This document shows, one piece after another, positions 9,009 through 17,895 of a stretch of DNA of 64,000 bases. Numbering within the stretch: the stretch's first letter is position 1; each line of letters opens with the position of its first letter. Under the pieces are notes generated by a model. The model worked only from the letters and a program-made list of their open reading frames with translations, made no database searches and was not told the DNA's origin. Location of the stretch: positions 29,407 to 93,406 of the forward strand of contig JADJPR010000005.1 in assembly GCA_016713135.1 (NCBI GenBank). Direction: 5' to 3'. A program made the translations under genes and the position numbers. Source of the DNA: Rhodanobacteraceae bacterium (lineage in GTDB: Bacteria > Pseudomonadota > Gammaproteobacteria > Xanthomonadales > SZUA-5).

Positions 9009-9070
9009 GCCCGCCAGCCAAAGTTTTGCCGATCGCCCTCCCCGACCGGCCGGCTGGCGGGCGCCTTTTT
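9009..9070 (+). terminator. Rho-independent terminator of phasin gene
   Basis: An 11-bp stem (GCCCGCCAGCC at 9009-9019 pairs with GGCTGGCGGGC at 9052-9062) followed by GCC and five T residues (9066-9070). The loop is long (32 bases) and could itself fold. Confidence 0.65.
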
Positions 9071-9080
9071 GTGAAGAGCA

Positions 9081-9275
9081 GTGAGTGGTGAGTAGTGAGT
9101 GGTGAGTGGCAAGAGCGGCTTTGGCCGCGGGTTGCGCCCGTTCGCTTCGCCCCACCGTCTTCAAACGGGTGATGAGCCCGCGCCAACAGCAATGAGTGGT
9201 GGCAGCAGGGCCCCCGGGGCTCCTGCCACTCACCACTCACCACTGAGCGCGGCGACCGCCGCGCGGACCACTCAC
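9081..9275 (+). repeat. Word-iterated inverted repeat, GTGAGTG family
   Basis: Non-coding gap between the phasin terminator and the acyl-CoA reductase gene. The left arm is an iteration of GTGAGTGGTGAGTAGTGAGT-like words (9081-9110); the right arm (about 9227-9275) is the complement (CCACTCACCACTCACCACT, then ACCACTCACTACT). The core holds GC-rich material including GGGCCCCCGGGG-like palindromes. The arms can pair into a large hairpin. The build resembles the elements at 12,387 and 19,969 although the repeated word differs. Confidence 0.6.
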
Positions 9276-9279
9276 TACT

Positions 9280-11271
9280 TCACCAGTGCACGCCGCGCAT
9301 CAGCGAGGCGAAGGCGACCTGTTCGCTGGAGGGTGGCGCGTCCTGGCCGCCCTTGACGCCCTTGGCGGCGGCCGAGTCCGGGAACAGCTGGAAGGCGGTG
9401 TTGAGCACCACCTGGTAGACCTTCGGCGCCATCAGGTGGAGCATCTCGGCAAAGATGCCGAGGCGCGTGGCCACCCGGTGCGGGCGCTCGATGATCGCCT
9501 TGACCACCATGTCACCCGCCTCGTCCGGCGTCAGCGTCGGCACGTTGTCGTAGATCTTGGTCGGTCCGATCATCGGGGTCTTCACCAGCGGCATGTTGAT
9601 GATGGTGAAGTGGATGTTCTTGTCCGAGAACTCGCTCGCAGCGCAGCGTGAGAAGGCATCCAATGCGGCCTTGCTGGCCACGTAGGCGGAGAAGCGCGGC
9701 GCATTGGTCAACACGCCGATCGAGCTGATGTTGATCACGTGACCACGGCGGCGCTCGGTCATGCTCGGCAGCAGGCCCATCACGAGGCGCAGCGAACCGA
9801 AATAGTTCAGCTGCATGGTGCGCTCGAAGTCATGGAAGCGGTCGTAACTGAGCTCGATCGAGCGGCGGATCGAACGACCGGCGTTGTTGATCAGCACGTC
9901 GACCGAACCGTGGTCCGCGAGCACGCGTTTGACCAGGTCGTCGGCCGAGGCCAGGTCAGCCAGGTCCGCCTGGTAGACAAAGACTTGCGCGCCCTTGGTT
10001 TCGCCCTCGATCTCGGCCTTGGCTTTCTCCAGGTCTTCCAGCCCACGCGCGCAGATCAGGGTCTTCGCACCCGCCGCGGCAACCTTCTTGGCCGTCGCAA
10101 GGCCGATGCCAGAAGAGCCGCCGGTGATCAGCACCACCTTGTCCTTGACCCGGCTGGACAGCGAGCGGTCGATGAACAGGTCCGGGTCCAGGTGGCGTTC
10201 CCAGTAGTCCCACAGGCGCCAGGCGTAGGTGTCGAGATCCGGCACCTTGATGCCGGTGCCCTTGAGCACGCGCTCGGTCTCGCGGCTGTCGAAGCGAGTC
10301 GGATAATTGAAGAACTTCAGCACATCGGCCGGGATGTTGAGGCTCTTCAGCGTGTGATTGAGGATGCGCCGCACCGGCGGCAACATGCCGATGGCGCCGC
10401 GGATCGAGCCCGGGATGAACTGGAAGATGCGCGCATCGATGCGCATCGACATTTTCGGCGCATGGCCGGCGTTAGCGAAGGTGTTCAGCACCTCACCGAC
10501 GCGCCGCGGCGCGGGGTCGGTCAGGTGGAAGCAGCCGCCGTCGAGGCCCTTCTCGTGCGCGATGTGGTCCATCGCGTCGACCACGAAGTCTACCGGCACG
10601 AGGTTGATCCGCCCGCCCTCGAACCCGAGCGTGGGCACCCACGGCGGCAGGCTCTGGCGCAGGCGCTTGAGCAGGGTGAAGAAGTAGTAGGGCCCGTCGA
10701 TCTTGTCGATCTCGCCGGTCTTCGAATGACCCACCACCATGCCCGGGCGGTAGATCCGGAACGGACGCTTGCACTCCTTGCGCACGATGCCTTCGGAATC
10801 GTGCTTGGTACGGAAATACGGGTGGTCGAGGTTCTCCGCCTCGTCGAACATGTCCTCGCGGAACACGCCCGCGTAGAGGCCGGCAGCGGCGATCGAGCTG
10901 ACGTGGTGGAAACATCCGGCGCGGATTTCTCCAGCCAGTTCGACCGCATTGCGGGTGCCGTCGATATTGGCCGCCTGCTGCGACTCGGCGCTCGCGGAGA
11001 GGTCGTAGATCGCCGCCAGGTGGAAGAAGTGCTTGACCTTGCCGCGCAACTGCGCCAAAGACTCGGCGGACAGGCCGAGCTTCGGCTTGGTGAGGTCACC
11101 CGTCACTGCCTGCAGCCGGTCGCCGGCTTCCGGATAGCGTTCTTTCAAGGCCTCGAACTTGTCCTTCGATCCGCGCCGCACCAGCACATGGATGGTGCCC
11201 TTGCGCTTGAGCAGGTTGCCGATCAGGAAACGGCCGAGAAAACCGGTGGCGCCGGTGACGAAGTAAGTCAT
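9280..11271 (-). CDS. Two-domain fatty acyl-CoA reductase (SDR-SDR fusion, FAR type)
   Basis: Product of 663 aa from the ATG at 11271 (MTYFVTGATGFLG). Residues 1 to about 360 are an extended SDR domain of the male-sterility/thioester reductase type with TGATGFLG and the active-site pair YFRTK. About 375-663 is a classical SDR with TGGSSGIG, NNAG, a serine in ISSIG and YVASK. This size and order match the bacterial fatty acyl-CoA reductases such as the Marinobacter enzyme of about 660 aa that reduces acyl-CoA through aldehyde to fatty alcohol with NADPH. With the WS/DGAT at 15,553 and the divergent acyl-CoA-binding protein it would supply alcohol for wax esters. An older start inside the divergent gene (11835) is rejected. 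Confidence 0.85.
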   Translation of the reverse strand: MTYFVTGATGFLGRFLIGNLLKRKGTIHVLVRRGSKDKFEALKERYPEAGDRLQAVTGDLTKPKLGLSAESLAQLRGKVKHFFHLAAIYDLSASAESQQAANIDGTRNAVELAGEIRAGCFHHVSSIAAAGLYAGVFREDMFDEAENLDHPYFRTKHDSEGIVRKECKRPFRIYRPGMVVGHSKTGEIDKIDGPYYFFTLLKRLRQSLPPWVPTLGFEGGRINLVPVDFVVDAMDHIAHEKGLDGGCFHLTDPAPRRVGEVLNTFANAGHAPKMSMRIDARIFQFIPGSIRGAIGMLPPVRRILNHTLKSLNIPADVLKFFNYPTRFDSRETERVLKGTGIKVPDLDTYAWRLWDYWERHLDPDLFIDRSLSSRVKDKVVLITGGSSGIGLATAKKVAAAGAKTLICARGLEDLEKAKAEIEGETKGAQVFVYQADLADLASADDLVKRVLADHGSVDVLINNAGRSIRRSIELSYDRFHDFERTMQLNYFGSLRLVMGLLPSMTERRRGHVINISSIGVLTNAPRFSAYVASKAALDAFSRCAASEFSDKNIHFTIINMPLVKTPMIGPTKIYDNVPTLTPDEAGDMVVKAIIERPHRVATRLGIFAEMLHLMAPKVYQVVLNTAFQLFPDSAAAKGVKGGQDAPPSSEQVAFASLMRGVHW

Positions 11272-11460
11272 GAGTTGTGCCTCCCCCGAGGTCGTCGAGT
11301 CTGTGCCGCCGGGATGCCGGCGGATGGCCCCTAAGATAACCACGCGGGCGGCAGGCCGCCAGCCAAGTTGGCGCCTTCCTTCACGACGGACCCCTTGCGA
11401 TTCGCCGTGCCCGGAACGATAGTGGCAGCCTTGACTTCGACGCCATCCGTGGAGAAAACG

Positions 11461-11724
11461 ATGTCCGACATCGACAGCCAGTTCCAAGCCGCCACCGAAG
11501 CCGCAAAGCAGCTGCCGGAGCGCCCGGACAACGACACCATGCTGAAGCTGTACAGCCACTTCAAGCAGGCCACCGAAGGCGATGTGTCGGGTCCGAAGCC
11601 GGGTTTCTTCGATTTCGTCGGCACCGCCAAGTACGAAGCCTGGGAAAAACTGAAGGGACTCAGCCATGACGACGCGAAGAAGAAGTACATCGACCTCGTC
11701 AAGCGCCTCGGCGGCAAGTTCTGA
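11461..11724 (+). CDS. Acyl-CoA-binding protein
   Basis: Product of 87 aa with the ACBP pattern: DTMLKLYSHFKQATEGDVSG, then KYEAWEKLKGLSHDDAKKKYIDLV. The Tyr and Lys residues that hold the CoA and the acyl chain are present. ACBP is a cytosolic carrier for long-chain acyl-CoA. The ATG at 11461 follows GGAGA. It is divergent from the fatty acyl-CoA reductase and 7 bases upstream of a TetR regulator, so it probably feeds acyl-CoA to storage lipid synthesis. Confidence 0.92.
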   Translation: MSDIDSQFQAATEAAKQLPERPDNDTMLKLYSHFKQATEGDVSGPKPGFFDFVGTAKYEAWEKLKGLSHDDAKKKYIDLVKRLGGKF

Positions 11725-11731
11725 GGGTGCC

Positions 11732-12385
11732 GTGAGCCAGGAAACCGGGCCAGTCAAGACGCGCGACCGCATCCTGGCGAAGAGCCTGGAGATGTTCAAC
11801 GCGCAGGGCGAGCCGAACGTCACGACCAACCACATCGCCGACGAACTCGAGATCAGCCCGGGAAACCTCTACTACCACTTCCGCAACAAGGACGACATCA
11901 TCGAGCAGCTCTTCGCACGTTTCGAAGAGCGCATCGGCGACGCCTTGCTGGTCCCCGAGGGGCGCACGCCCAACCTCGAGGACATGTGGCTGCAGATGCA
12001 CCTCGTGTTCGAGTGCATCTGGGACTACCGCTTCGTCTATCGCGATCTGGTCGATCTGCTGACGCGCAGCCGCAAGCTGAAAATGCATTTCTCGCGCATC
12101 CTCAAACGTGCCCACGAGAGCATTTCCAAGGTCTGCACCGAGATGGTCAAGGCCGGCACGATGCTCGCAAGCCAGCGCGAGATCGAGGCCATCGCGCAGA
12201 ACACGGTGGTGCTGACCACCTTCTGGCTGAACTTCCAGCAGATCAAGCCCGCCACCAGCGCCAAGACCGACGTCGACCTCGGCCGCGGGATCTACCAGGT
12301 CATGGTGCTGATCGCCCCGTACTTGAAGAGCGCCGAGCGGGCGCACCTGACGCGGCTGGCGGATCAGTATCTGGGTGGGAATTGA
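11732..12385 (+). CDS. TetR/AcrR family transcriptional regulator
   Basis: Product of 217 aa. The start is GTG at 11732, preceded by GAGGG four bases upstream; the longer open frame overlaps the ACBP gene out of frame and is not used. Residues about 10-60 are a TetR helix-turn-helix (DRILAKSLEMFN, PNVTTNHIADELEISPGNLYYHF). The C-terminal ligand domain (WLQMHLVFECIWDYRFVYRD) resembles regulators that bind acyl-CoA or fatty acids. It is probably co-transcribed with ACBP and may control the divergent reductase; that control is inference. Confidence 0.88.
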   Translation: MSQETGPVKTRDRILAKSLEMFNAQGEPNVTTNHIADELEISPGNLYYHFRNKDDIIEQLFARFEERIGDALLVPEGRTPNLEDMWLQMHLVFECIWDYRFVYRDLVDLLTRSRKLKMHFSRILKRAHESISKVCTEMVKAGTMLASQREIEAIAQNTVVLTTFWLNFQQIKPATSAKTDVDLGRGIYQVMVLIAPYLKSAERAHLTRLADQYLGGN

Positions 12386-12386
12386 A

Positions 12387-12477
12387 GGAATGTTGTGGGT
12401 TGTGGGTTGTGAGTTGTGGCCGCACGAGCGAAGCGCGCTCTGGCTGCCCACAACCCAGAACCCACAACCCACAACTG
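12387..12477 (+). repeat. Word-iterated inverted repeat, GTTGTGG family
   Basis: Left arm GTTGTGGGTTGTGGGTTGTG and onwards to 12418, right arm its complement (CCACAACCCAGAACCCACAA and onwards) at about 12450-12477, with a short core GCCGCACGAGCGAAGCGCGCTC. Same layout as the repeats at 9081 and 19,969 but with another word. Non-coding, directly after the TetR stop. Confidence 0.6.
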
Positions 12478-12480
12478 ACG

Positions 12481-12509
12481 ATGCCCGGCCGGCACCGCCG
12501 GCCGGGCAT
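12481..12509. terminator. 13-bp palindromic hairpin between converging genes
   Basis: ATGCCCGGCCGGC pairs perfectly with GCCGGCCGGGCAT around an ACC loop. It lies between the converging TetR and phasin genes, where a bidirectional terminator is expected. No T-run on either side. Confidence 0.5.
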
Positions 12510-12519
12510 GCAGCAGCCG

Positions 12520-12942
12520 TCAGGCCGCCTTGGCCTGCAGCGCCTTCACCTGGCGCGAGAGGTCGGCGACGCGGCGCGAGAGCACCTGCACGTCGGACTT
12601 GCTCGGCACGCCGAGGCGCGAGAGCACGCGGGTCACCTGGCCGCCGACCACGCCTTCGACCTGGGACAGGTTGGCGGCGGCCTTCTGCTGCACCTTGCCG
12701 ATCACGCCGGTGACCTGCTCGCGCACGCCGGCGAAAGTGCCTTCAGCGAACTTCACGGTGCGCTCGCGCAGGTCCTGGCCCTGCTCGATGATGCGGTTGA
12801 TCACGCGCACGCCTTCCTTGCGCGACAGCGCGACGGCGCCGAGCGACGCCAGCACCACCTTGCGGGCGGGATCGTTCTGGGCCGCGACATTGCGCTTGGC
12901 AACACGCGCGGGCTTCTTCGCGATGAGCTTCTTGGTAGCCAT
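12520..12942 (-). CDS. Short phasin family protein (PHA granule-associated)
   Basis: Product of 140 aa from the ATG at 12942, which has AGGAG seven bases upstream; a longer frame to 13023 has no ribosome site. The start is basic (KKLIAKKPARVAKRN). The helical part KVVLASLGAVALSRKEGVRV and the C-terminal VLSRLGVPSKSDVQVLSRRV match granule-associated phasins (PhaI/PhaF helical domain). It lacks the H1-like tail of the protein at 8,275, so the pair resembles PhaI plus PhaF. It covers and stabilises PHA granules. Confidence 0.8.
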   Translation of the reverse strand: MATKKLIAKKPARVAKRNVAAQNDPARKVVLASLGAVALSRKEGVRVINRIIEQGQDLRERTVKFAEGTFAGVREQVTGVIGKVQQKAAANLSQVEGVVGGQVTRVLSRLGVPSKSDVQVLSRRVADLSRQVKALQAKAA

Positions 12943-13150
12943 GTTTTTCTCCTTGTGGTCTCGCAAAAGGGGCGCGCGGGGTGTCGCGCTGAGGTCCAAG
13001 GTAAGAGCCGGCCGATAGAACAATCACACTAAGCAACGATTGCCTTCTCTACCGCATGCATGTCCTCCAGCAGCGGCGAAGCGCACCGCTTGCCAGCTCC
13101 AGCGCCATTGACGATGCTCTGCGGCTACCCAGTGCGCCCCGGAGGGCATG

Positions 13151-13999
13151 ATGGCTGCGAAGAAGTGGGTCAAGTTTCCGCACACCAGTGCGGCCTACGA
13201 CTATGCCGGCGCCAAGCTCGCGAAGGGCTGGGAGCGCCTGCATGCGGGCGATCAGGAACCTTTTCCGGACAAGAAGCATGTCGCGGCGCTGCAGAAGCGC
13301 TACCCGAAGATGAAGGAAGCTGGCGACGCCGAGGCGATCTCCATTGCGCTGCAGGACGCCTGGCGCGACTTTCACCGTGGCGAGTTCCAGAAGGCAGCAG
13401 AAGCCGGCGAGGGCCTCGGCGTGATCGGCGCCACCGTCGCCAACAAGGCCGAAGGCATCTACGCCACCTACCTTGCCAAGGAAGCCGATCGCGGCGCGCA
13501 TTTCGAGCGCTGCGCGAAACGGGCGGAAGCGGCGATGGCAGCGATGCCCGACGAGGCCAATGCGCACTACTTCCACGCCTTCGCGCTCGGCCGCTACAGC
13601 CAGACGATCTCGATCACCAAGGCGCTGGCCCAGGGCCTGGGGGGCAAAATCAAGGAGAGCCTGGAGCGCACGCTGAAGCTCGCGCCCAAACATGCCGAGG
13701 CGCATACCGCGATGGGCCTGTACCACGCCGAAATCATCGACAAGATCGGCGCGCTGGTGGGCGGACTCACTTATGGCGCCAAGGCGGACACCGGCATGAA
13801 GCACTTCCAGGAAGCGCTGAAGCTCACGCCGCAATCGCCTATCGCGCACATCGAATACGGCAACGGACTGTTGATGATCTACGGCAAGAAGCGCGCGCCG
13901 GATGTAGTCAAAGCCTATGAGGCAGCGGTCGTTCTCAAGCCGGCGGATGCCATGGAGGCCCTGGATATCGACCAAGCCAAGGGCGAACTGGACGATTGA
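13151..13999 (+). CDS. TPR-like protein of unknown function
   Basis: Product of 282 aa. ATG at 13151 is preferred over the ATG one codon earlier because GGAGG stands at a normal distance. Several helical repeats of TPR type are visible (AHTAMGLYHAEIIDKIG; GMKHFQEALKLTPQSPIAHIEYGNGLLMI; AYEAAVVLKPADAMEA). There is no signal peptide. TPR proteins act as interaction scaffolds; no partner is evident from the neighbours, which are a phasin gene (divergent) and a secreted P-domain protein (convergent). Confidence 0.7.
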   Translation: MAAKKWVKFPHTSAAYDYAGAKLAKGWERLHAGDQEPFPDKKHVAALQKRYPKMKEAGDAEAISIALQDAWRDFHRGEFQKAAEAGEGLGVIGATVANKAEGIYATYLAKEADRGAHFERCAKRAEAAMAAMPDEANAHYFHAFALGRYSQTISITKALAQGLGGKIKESLERTLKLAPKHAEAHTAMGLYHAEIIDKIGALVGGLTYGAKADTGMKHFQEALKLTPQSPIAHIEYGNGLLMIYGKKRAPDVVKAYEAAVVLKPADAMEALDIDQAKGELDD

Positions 14000-14049
14000 G
14001 GACCGCTGCTGGCCGACCTGCCTCGCCGCCCTTCAACCGGCGGCGCGGC

Positions 14050-15416
14050 TCATTCGAAACCGGACGCGAAAACCATCGGGGAGACGAAGGGAGCGGGTGA
14101 CAGCGCCAACTGCTGCTCGTTCGGTATCGTTGAAAGGCACCATTCGAGCAGTTCGCCTGACTTGCCATCCGCTTCGGTGTCTTCGATCGTGAGGCGCCAG
14201 TTGCCGGCGCCCTGCACCGTCGCGAACGAAGCCAGCGCCTGCACCGGTGCCTTGCGACCCGAGATCGCCGGCTCCCAGGGATTGCAACCGGACGCGAGCT
14301 GAGTTCCATCGTCAGCAAACGCAACCTGCATGCGGGTTCCATTGACACATCCCGTTGCGGTCGGACGATCCATCAACAACAAAGGGCCAGCTGCATCAGG
14401 CGCGGTCTTGGTCAGGAGATACGCAGGTCGCTGACGTCGGCATGGTCTGCATGCACGGTCACGCGCAGATCCGGCACCGTCGAACCCGGATTCCCGGAGA
14501 GAGTTGCCGCGTCGAAATGCACGACGCCCCCGTCCGGAATCGCCCCGTTCGAAATCAGGAAACACGCCTGGGCAGTGCGAAAAAACCGGCGCGCAGGCGT
14601 CGACAGGAGTTCGTTGGAAATGCCGCAGGTGTTGCGTCCGAGAACGCGGTACTGATACGGCGTCGACGGATCGAGCGCCGTCAGCGTGCGGTGCTCGCTT
14701 TCGGTTCCGATCCAGCAGTAGTTGGGATCGTCGGGATCGCAGTCTTCGTAGGTGACGATCGGATAGGACGTTGATCCGCACTCCTCCGGCTCGACCGCAC
14801 TGGCTTCGGTGCACTTGCCGGCATCCAACCGGTGACTGTCGATCTGTTGCGAAGACACCCAGCCGAACCAGGGCCGGGTCGGCATGTCGTTGACCCCGTC
14901 CGCCAGTTCGCGATAGGTCATCGGCGACGGTTCGAACTGCGTTTCGATCTGGATATTCGCCGTGGCGTATTGCACCGGCTGCCCGAAGAACCCCGAGGTC
15001 CTGCCGCGGAAGGACACCTGACGCACGCCCACCGTATTCACCGAACCGGTGAACAGGCCTACCAGGGTAGTGCCGCTGACCGTGTTTCCTCCCTGCGAGG
15101 CGCGCAGATACAGCGGGTTCGGCGAAACGCCCTGCATGAAATACCAGGGAAACAACTGCTGCCCCGGTTCCGTGTAGACGTACTCTTCCCAGGGATTACG
15201 CCACGAATAGCGGAACACCAGGCCCATCTGATTGTTGTGGCAGATCGTGTAGGGCGGCGCGTTATCGATGAAGCCGCCGGGGAAGAACGGCGTGTAGGTA
15301 CGCGCATAGTCGAGGCGCATGCTGAAGTTCTGCGCAGCTGCGACCGTGTGCAGGCCAAGGCTGCCGATCAGGCAACTCGACAGCAGTGCAAGACGGCGAA
15401 CATCGATCGAAGCCAT
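14050..15416 (-). pseudogene. Secreted P-domain (proprotein convertase-like) protein, frameshifted, with GFE tail
   Basis: The frame opens at ATG 15416 (GGGAGAG upstream) with a signal peptide (LALLSSCLIGSLGLHTVAAAQ) and runs to a stop at 14412. The following frame continues the same domain to 14050. At the junction the sequence reads CGTATCTCCTGACC, and one more C would give R-I-S-L-T-K and join both halves. The joined C-terminal part is a P/Homo B domain (IPDGGVVHFDAATLSG; VQGAGNWRLTIEDTEADGKSGELLEW). The N-terminal 220 residues are not recognised. The protein ends VFASGFE, a tail shared with two other exported proteins in the window. Either a sequencing indel or a real recent frameshift. 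Confidence 0.7.
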
Positions 15417-15552
15417 GAATCTCTCCCACACTAGCCTGAGGCACTTAGGATAGAGCATTTAGAATCAAGCACAAAGCGCGCTCTTCTCAAGCTGTGTCGC
15501 AAGTCGCACCTGAGGAACACGCAAGCATCGGCGCGGGATTCACCGCGCAACC

Positions 15553-17088
15553 TCATGGGCGACTATTGTGCGCCTTCCGCTTGCGACCGGCACGTTCGGA
15601 CTTTGGCGTGGCTTGCGCGGCACGGATGGCCAGCAGGCGCTCCGCAAGTTCAGGTGTGATTGGCCCGTCGCCGTCGTGCATCAAAGCGATCAGCAGCAGC
15701 TTTTCCAGCTCCGGACCGAAGCGCTCGATGATGCGGCCGGGGTCCGGGATCCGCCGGCTGTCGCCGATCAGCCCGAAATACACCGAACCGGCATAGCTCA
15801 AGATGCTGATCCCCATGCCGATCGAACCTGATTGCGGCACCCAGAACATCATCTCGCGCACCGGCGTACCGCAGAGATACAGCGGTTCCTGCGGGCCCGG
15901 GACATTGGTCGCCACCGTGGTGGCCTTGCGGCTCAGCATTTCCAGCGCCGGGCGCTGCAGGGCTGCGGGCCCCACGCCGAGGGCGCTGAGCAGGCCGAAG
16001 GACATCACCGCCTGGCGCGAGTGCTTCAGCTGCTGCATGTTGTCGCGCACTGCCTGCAGCCGCGCCACCGGGTTTTCCAGCCCGATCGGCAGGTCGAGGA
16101 ACACCAGGCCGAAGTGGTTGCCGAGATCCTTCGCGTGCTCCAGCGGGCGAAGGTTGACCGGGATGGTCGCGCGGATCGTCAGCCCGTCGACATCATCGCC
16201 TCGCTCGATCAGGTAGGCGCGCAAGGCACCCGCGGCGCAGGCCATCAGGACATCGTTGACCGTGGCATCCAGCGCCTTGCCGACCGCCTTCACTTCCGCC
16301 AGCGGCAAGGGATGGCACCAGGCCACGCGCTTGAGCACGCCGAGCGGACCCTTGAAGCGAGTCGGCGGATCGTCTGCGAGCATCAGCGCGTGCACCAGTT
16401 CGCGCAGGATCTCGCTGGTCTCGTGCGCACCGGTCCTGGCCAGCGCCATCAGCGAGGTCGCCGCGGCCTGTGGATCGCGAACCAGCTCGAAGGCCTTGTG
16501 CATGCCCGCTTCGACCAGTTCGGCGGCGTGCTCCACCTGGTGCCGCGCCGGCGCCAGCAGGCGTTCGAACACGGTGCCGCCGGCCTGTTTCAGCTTCGAC
16601 TTCGGATGCGGCTTGTGGTGCTTCGCGTGCGGCGTGGTGTCATGCAGCGAGAGCATCACCTGCACCAGCGCGATGCCATCGGCATAGCAATGGTGGATGC
16701 GCACAACCAGCGCCGCGCCGCCGTTGTAGTTCTCGATCAGGTGGTATTGCCACAGCGGCTTGCTCGGGTCCAGCGGCGAGCTGGCGAGGTTGCTGACGTA
16801 CTCTTGCAACTCGTCCTTGCCGCCGGGCGCCGGCAGCGCCGCGCGGCGCACATGCCATTTGATGTCGAAGGTGTCGTCCAGCTCCCAGAACCACTGCCCC
16901 GAGAGTTCGACGGCGCGCTGGCGGAAACGCCGGAACGCAAGGAAACGCGCCTCCACGGTGCGCCTGAGCACCTCGATGTCCAGCGCGTGCTCGAGCACGA
17001 TCACGCCGGTGATCATCATCAGGTTGGTCGGTCGCTCCATCCGCAGCCAGGCGGTGTCGACCTTGGACATCGGTTCGTGCTGGTTCAT
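15553..17088 (-). CDS. Wax ester synthase / diacylglycerol acyltransferase (WS/DGAT)
   Basis: Product of 511 aa from ATG 17088 (MNQHEPMSKVDTAWLRME). It has the catalytic HHxxxDG motif as HHCYADG, the PLWQYHL segment before it and the later NVPGP motif (TNVPGPQEPLYL) of the family. The enzyme esterifies acyl-CoA with fatty alcohol or diacylglycerol, giving wax ester or triacylglycerol at the membrane/droplet surface. The window also holds a fatty acyl-CoA reductase (9,280) and ACBP (11,461), the other expected parts of wax ester synthesis. The C-terminal tail is basic (ERAGRKRKAHNSRP). Confidence 0.92.
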   Translation of the reverse strand: MNQHEPMSKVDTAWLRMERPTNLMMITGVIVLEHALDIEVLRRTVEARFLAFRRFRQRAVELSGQWFWELDDTFDIKWHVRRAALPAPGGKDELQEYVSNLASSPLDPSKPLWQYHLIENYNGGAALVVRIHHCYADGIALVQVMLSLHDTTPHAKHHKPHPKSKLKQAGGTVFERLLAPARHQVEHAAELVEAGMHKAFELVRDPQAAATSLMALARTGAHETSEILRELVHALMLADDPPTRFKGPLGVLKRVAWCHPLPLAEVKAVGKALDATVNDVLMACAAGALRAYLIERGDDVDGLTIRATIPVNLRPLEHAKDLGNHFGLVFLDLPIGLENPVARLQAVRDNMQQLKHSRQAVMSFGLLSALGVGPAALQRPALEMLSRKATTVATNVPGPQEPLYLCGTPVREMMFWVPQSGSIGMGISILSYAGSVYFGLIGDSRRIPDPGRIIERFGPELEKLLLIALMHDGDGPITPELAERLLAIRAAQATPKSERAGRKRKAHNSRP

Positions 17089-17148
17089 GGCGATACTCGC
17101 AGTTTGCGGCATCCTGCCACGTCTACCGGGCAAACACGATGATCCCGC

Positions 17149-17895
17149 TCAGACCGCCAGAAACGCCCGCACCACCCGCACCACCCGCTGCATCGCCTCG
17201 GCGAGCACCTGCTCGATCTCGTGCATGCCGATGATCTGTTGCGTGCCGCAGCCCGCTGCCGGATTGGCGACCACCGCCAGGCTGGCGTAGTCCAGGCCCG
17301 CCTCGCGCGCCAGCACGGCTTCGGGCATCGAGGTCATGCCGACCAGGTCGCAGCCGTCGCGGCGCAAGCGCGCGATCTCGGCGCGGGTTTCCAGCCGCGG
17401 GCCCTCGGTGACCGCGACGCAGCCGCCGTCATGCACCGCCACGCCGGCAGCACCGGCCGCCGTCAGCAGCCGCTGGCGCAAGGGCTCGCCGAAGGGGTCG
17501 GTGAAGTCCACATGCTCGACCGCCAGGTCCTCGAAGTCGCTGAAACTGCTGAGGCGCCCGTGGGTGTAGTCGATCAGTTGGGTCGGCGCGGCAATCGCGC
17601 CGGCGGACGCCCAGTCGGCGATGCCGCCGACCGCGTTGATCGCAACGATCTCGCGTACCCCGGCATCCTTCAGCGCGACGATGTTGGCGCGGTAGTTCAC
17701 CCGGTGCGGCGCGATCCGGTGCGGCGTGCCGTGGCGCGCGAGGAAGGCGACCGCCCGGCCAGCGATGGTGCCCTGCACCACCGGGCCGGAGGGCATGCCG
17801 TAGGTCGTGCGCGCCTCGATGCGGCCGCTCTCGACGATGTCCGCGATGCGGCCGAAGCCGGTGCCGCCGATGATGCCGATGGGCGCCGCGCTCAT
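17149..17895 (-). CDS. Methylthioinosine/methylthioadenosine phosphorylase family (PNP/MTAP family 2)
   Basis: Product of 248 aa with IGIIGGTGF (phosphate loop), the RHGTPHRIAPHRVNYRANI segment and INAVGGI of the MTAP/MTIP subfamily. Members of this length in Pseudomonas and Xanthomonas relatives prefer S-methyl-5'-thioinosine, releasing hypoxanthine and methylthioribose-1-phosphate. The neighbouring hypoxanthine phosphoribosyltransferase overlaps it by ATGA and would recycle exactly that hypoxanthine, which supports the thioinosine reading; the substrate choice is inference. Confidence 0.85.
   Translation of the reverse strand: MSAAPIGIIGGTGFGRIADIVESGRIEARTTYGMPSGPVVQGTIAGRAVAFLARHGTPHRIAPHRVNYRANIVALKDAGVREIVAINAVGGIADWASAGAIAAPTQLIDYTHGRLSSFSDFEDLAVEHVDFTDPFGEPLRQRLLTAAGAAGVAVHDGGCVAVTEGPRLETRAEIARLRRDGCDLVGMTSMPEAVLAREAGLDYASLAVVANPAAGCGTQQIIGMHEIEQVLAEAMQRVVRVVRAFLAV

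Noticed and set aside
9280..11334. Long plus-strand frames (for example 9,739-11,334)
   Set aside because: Antisense of the fatty acyl-CoA reductase, whose motifs are clear.
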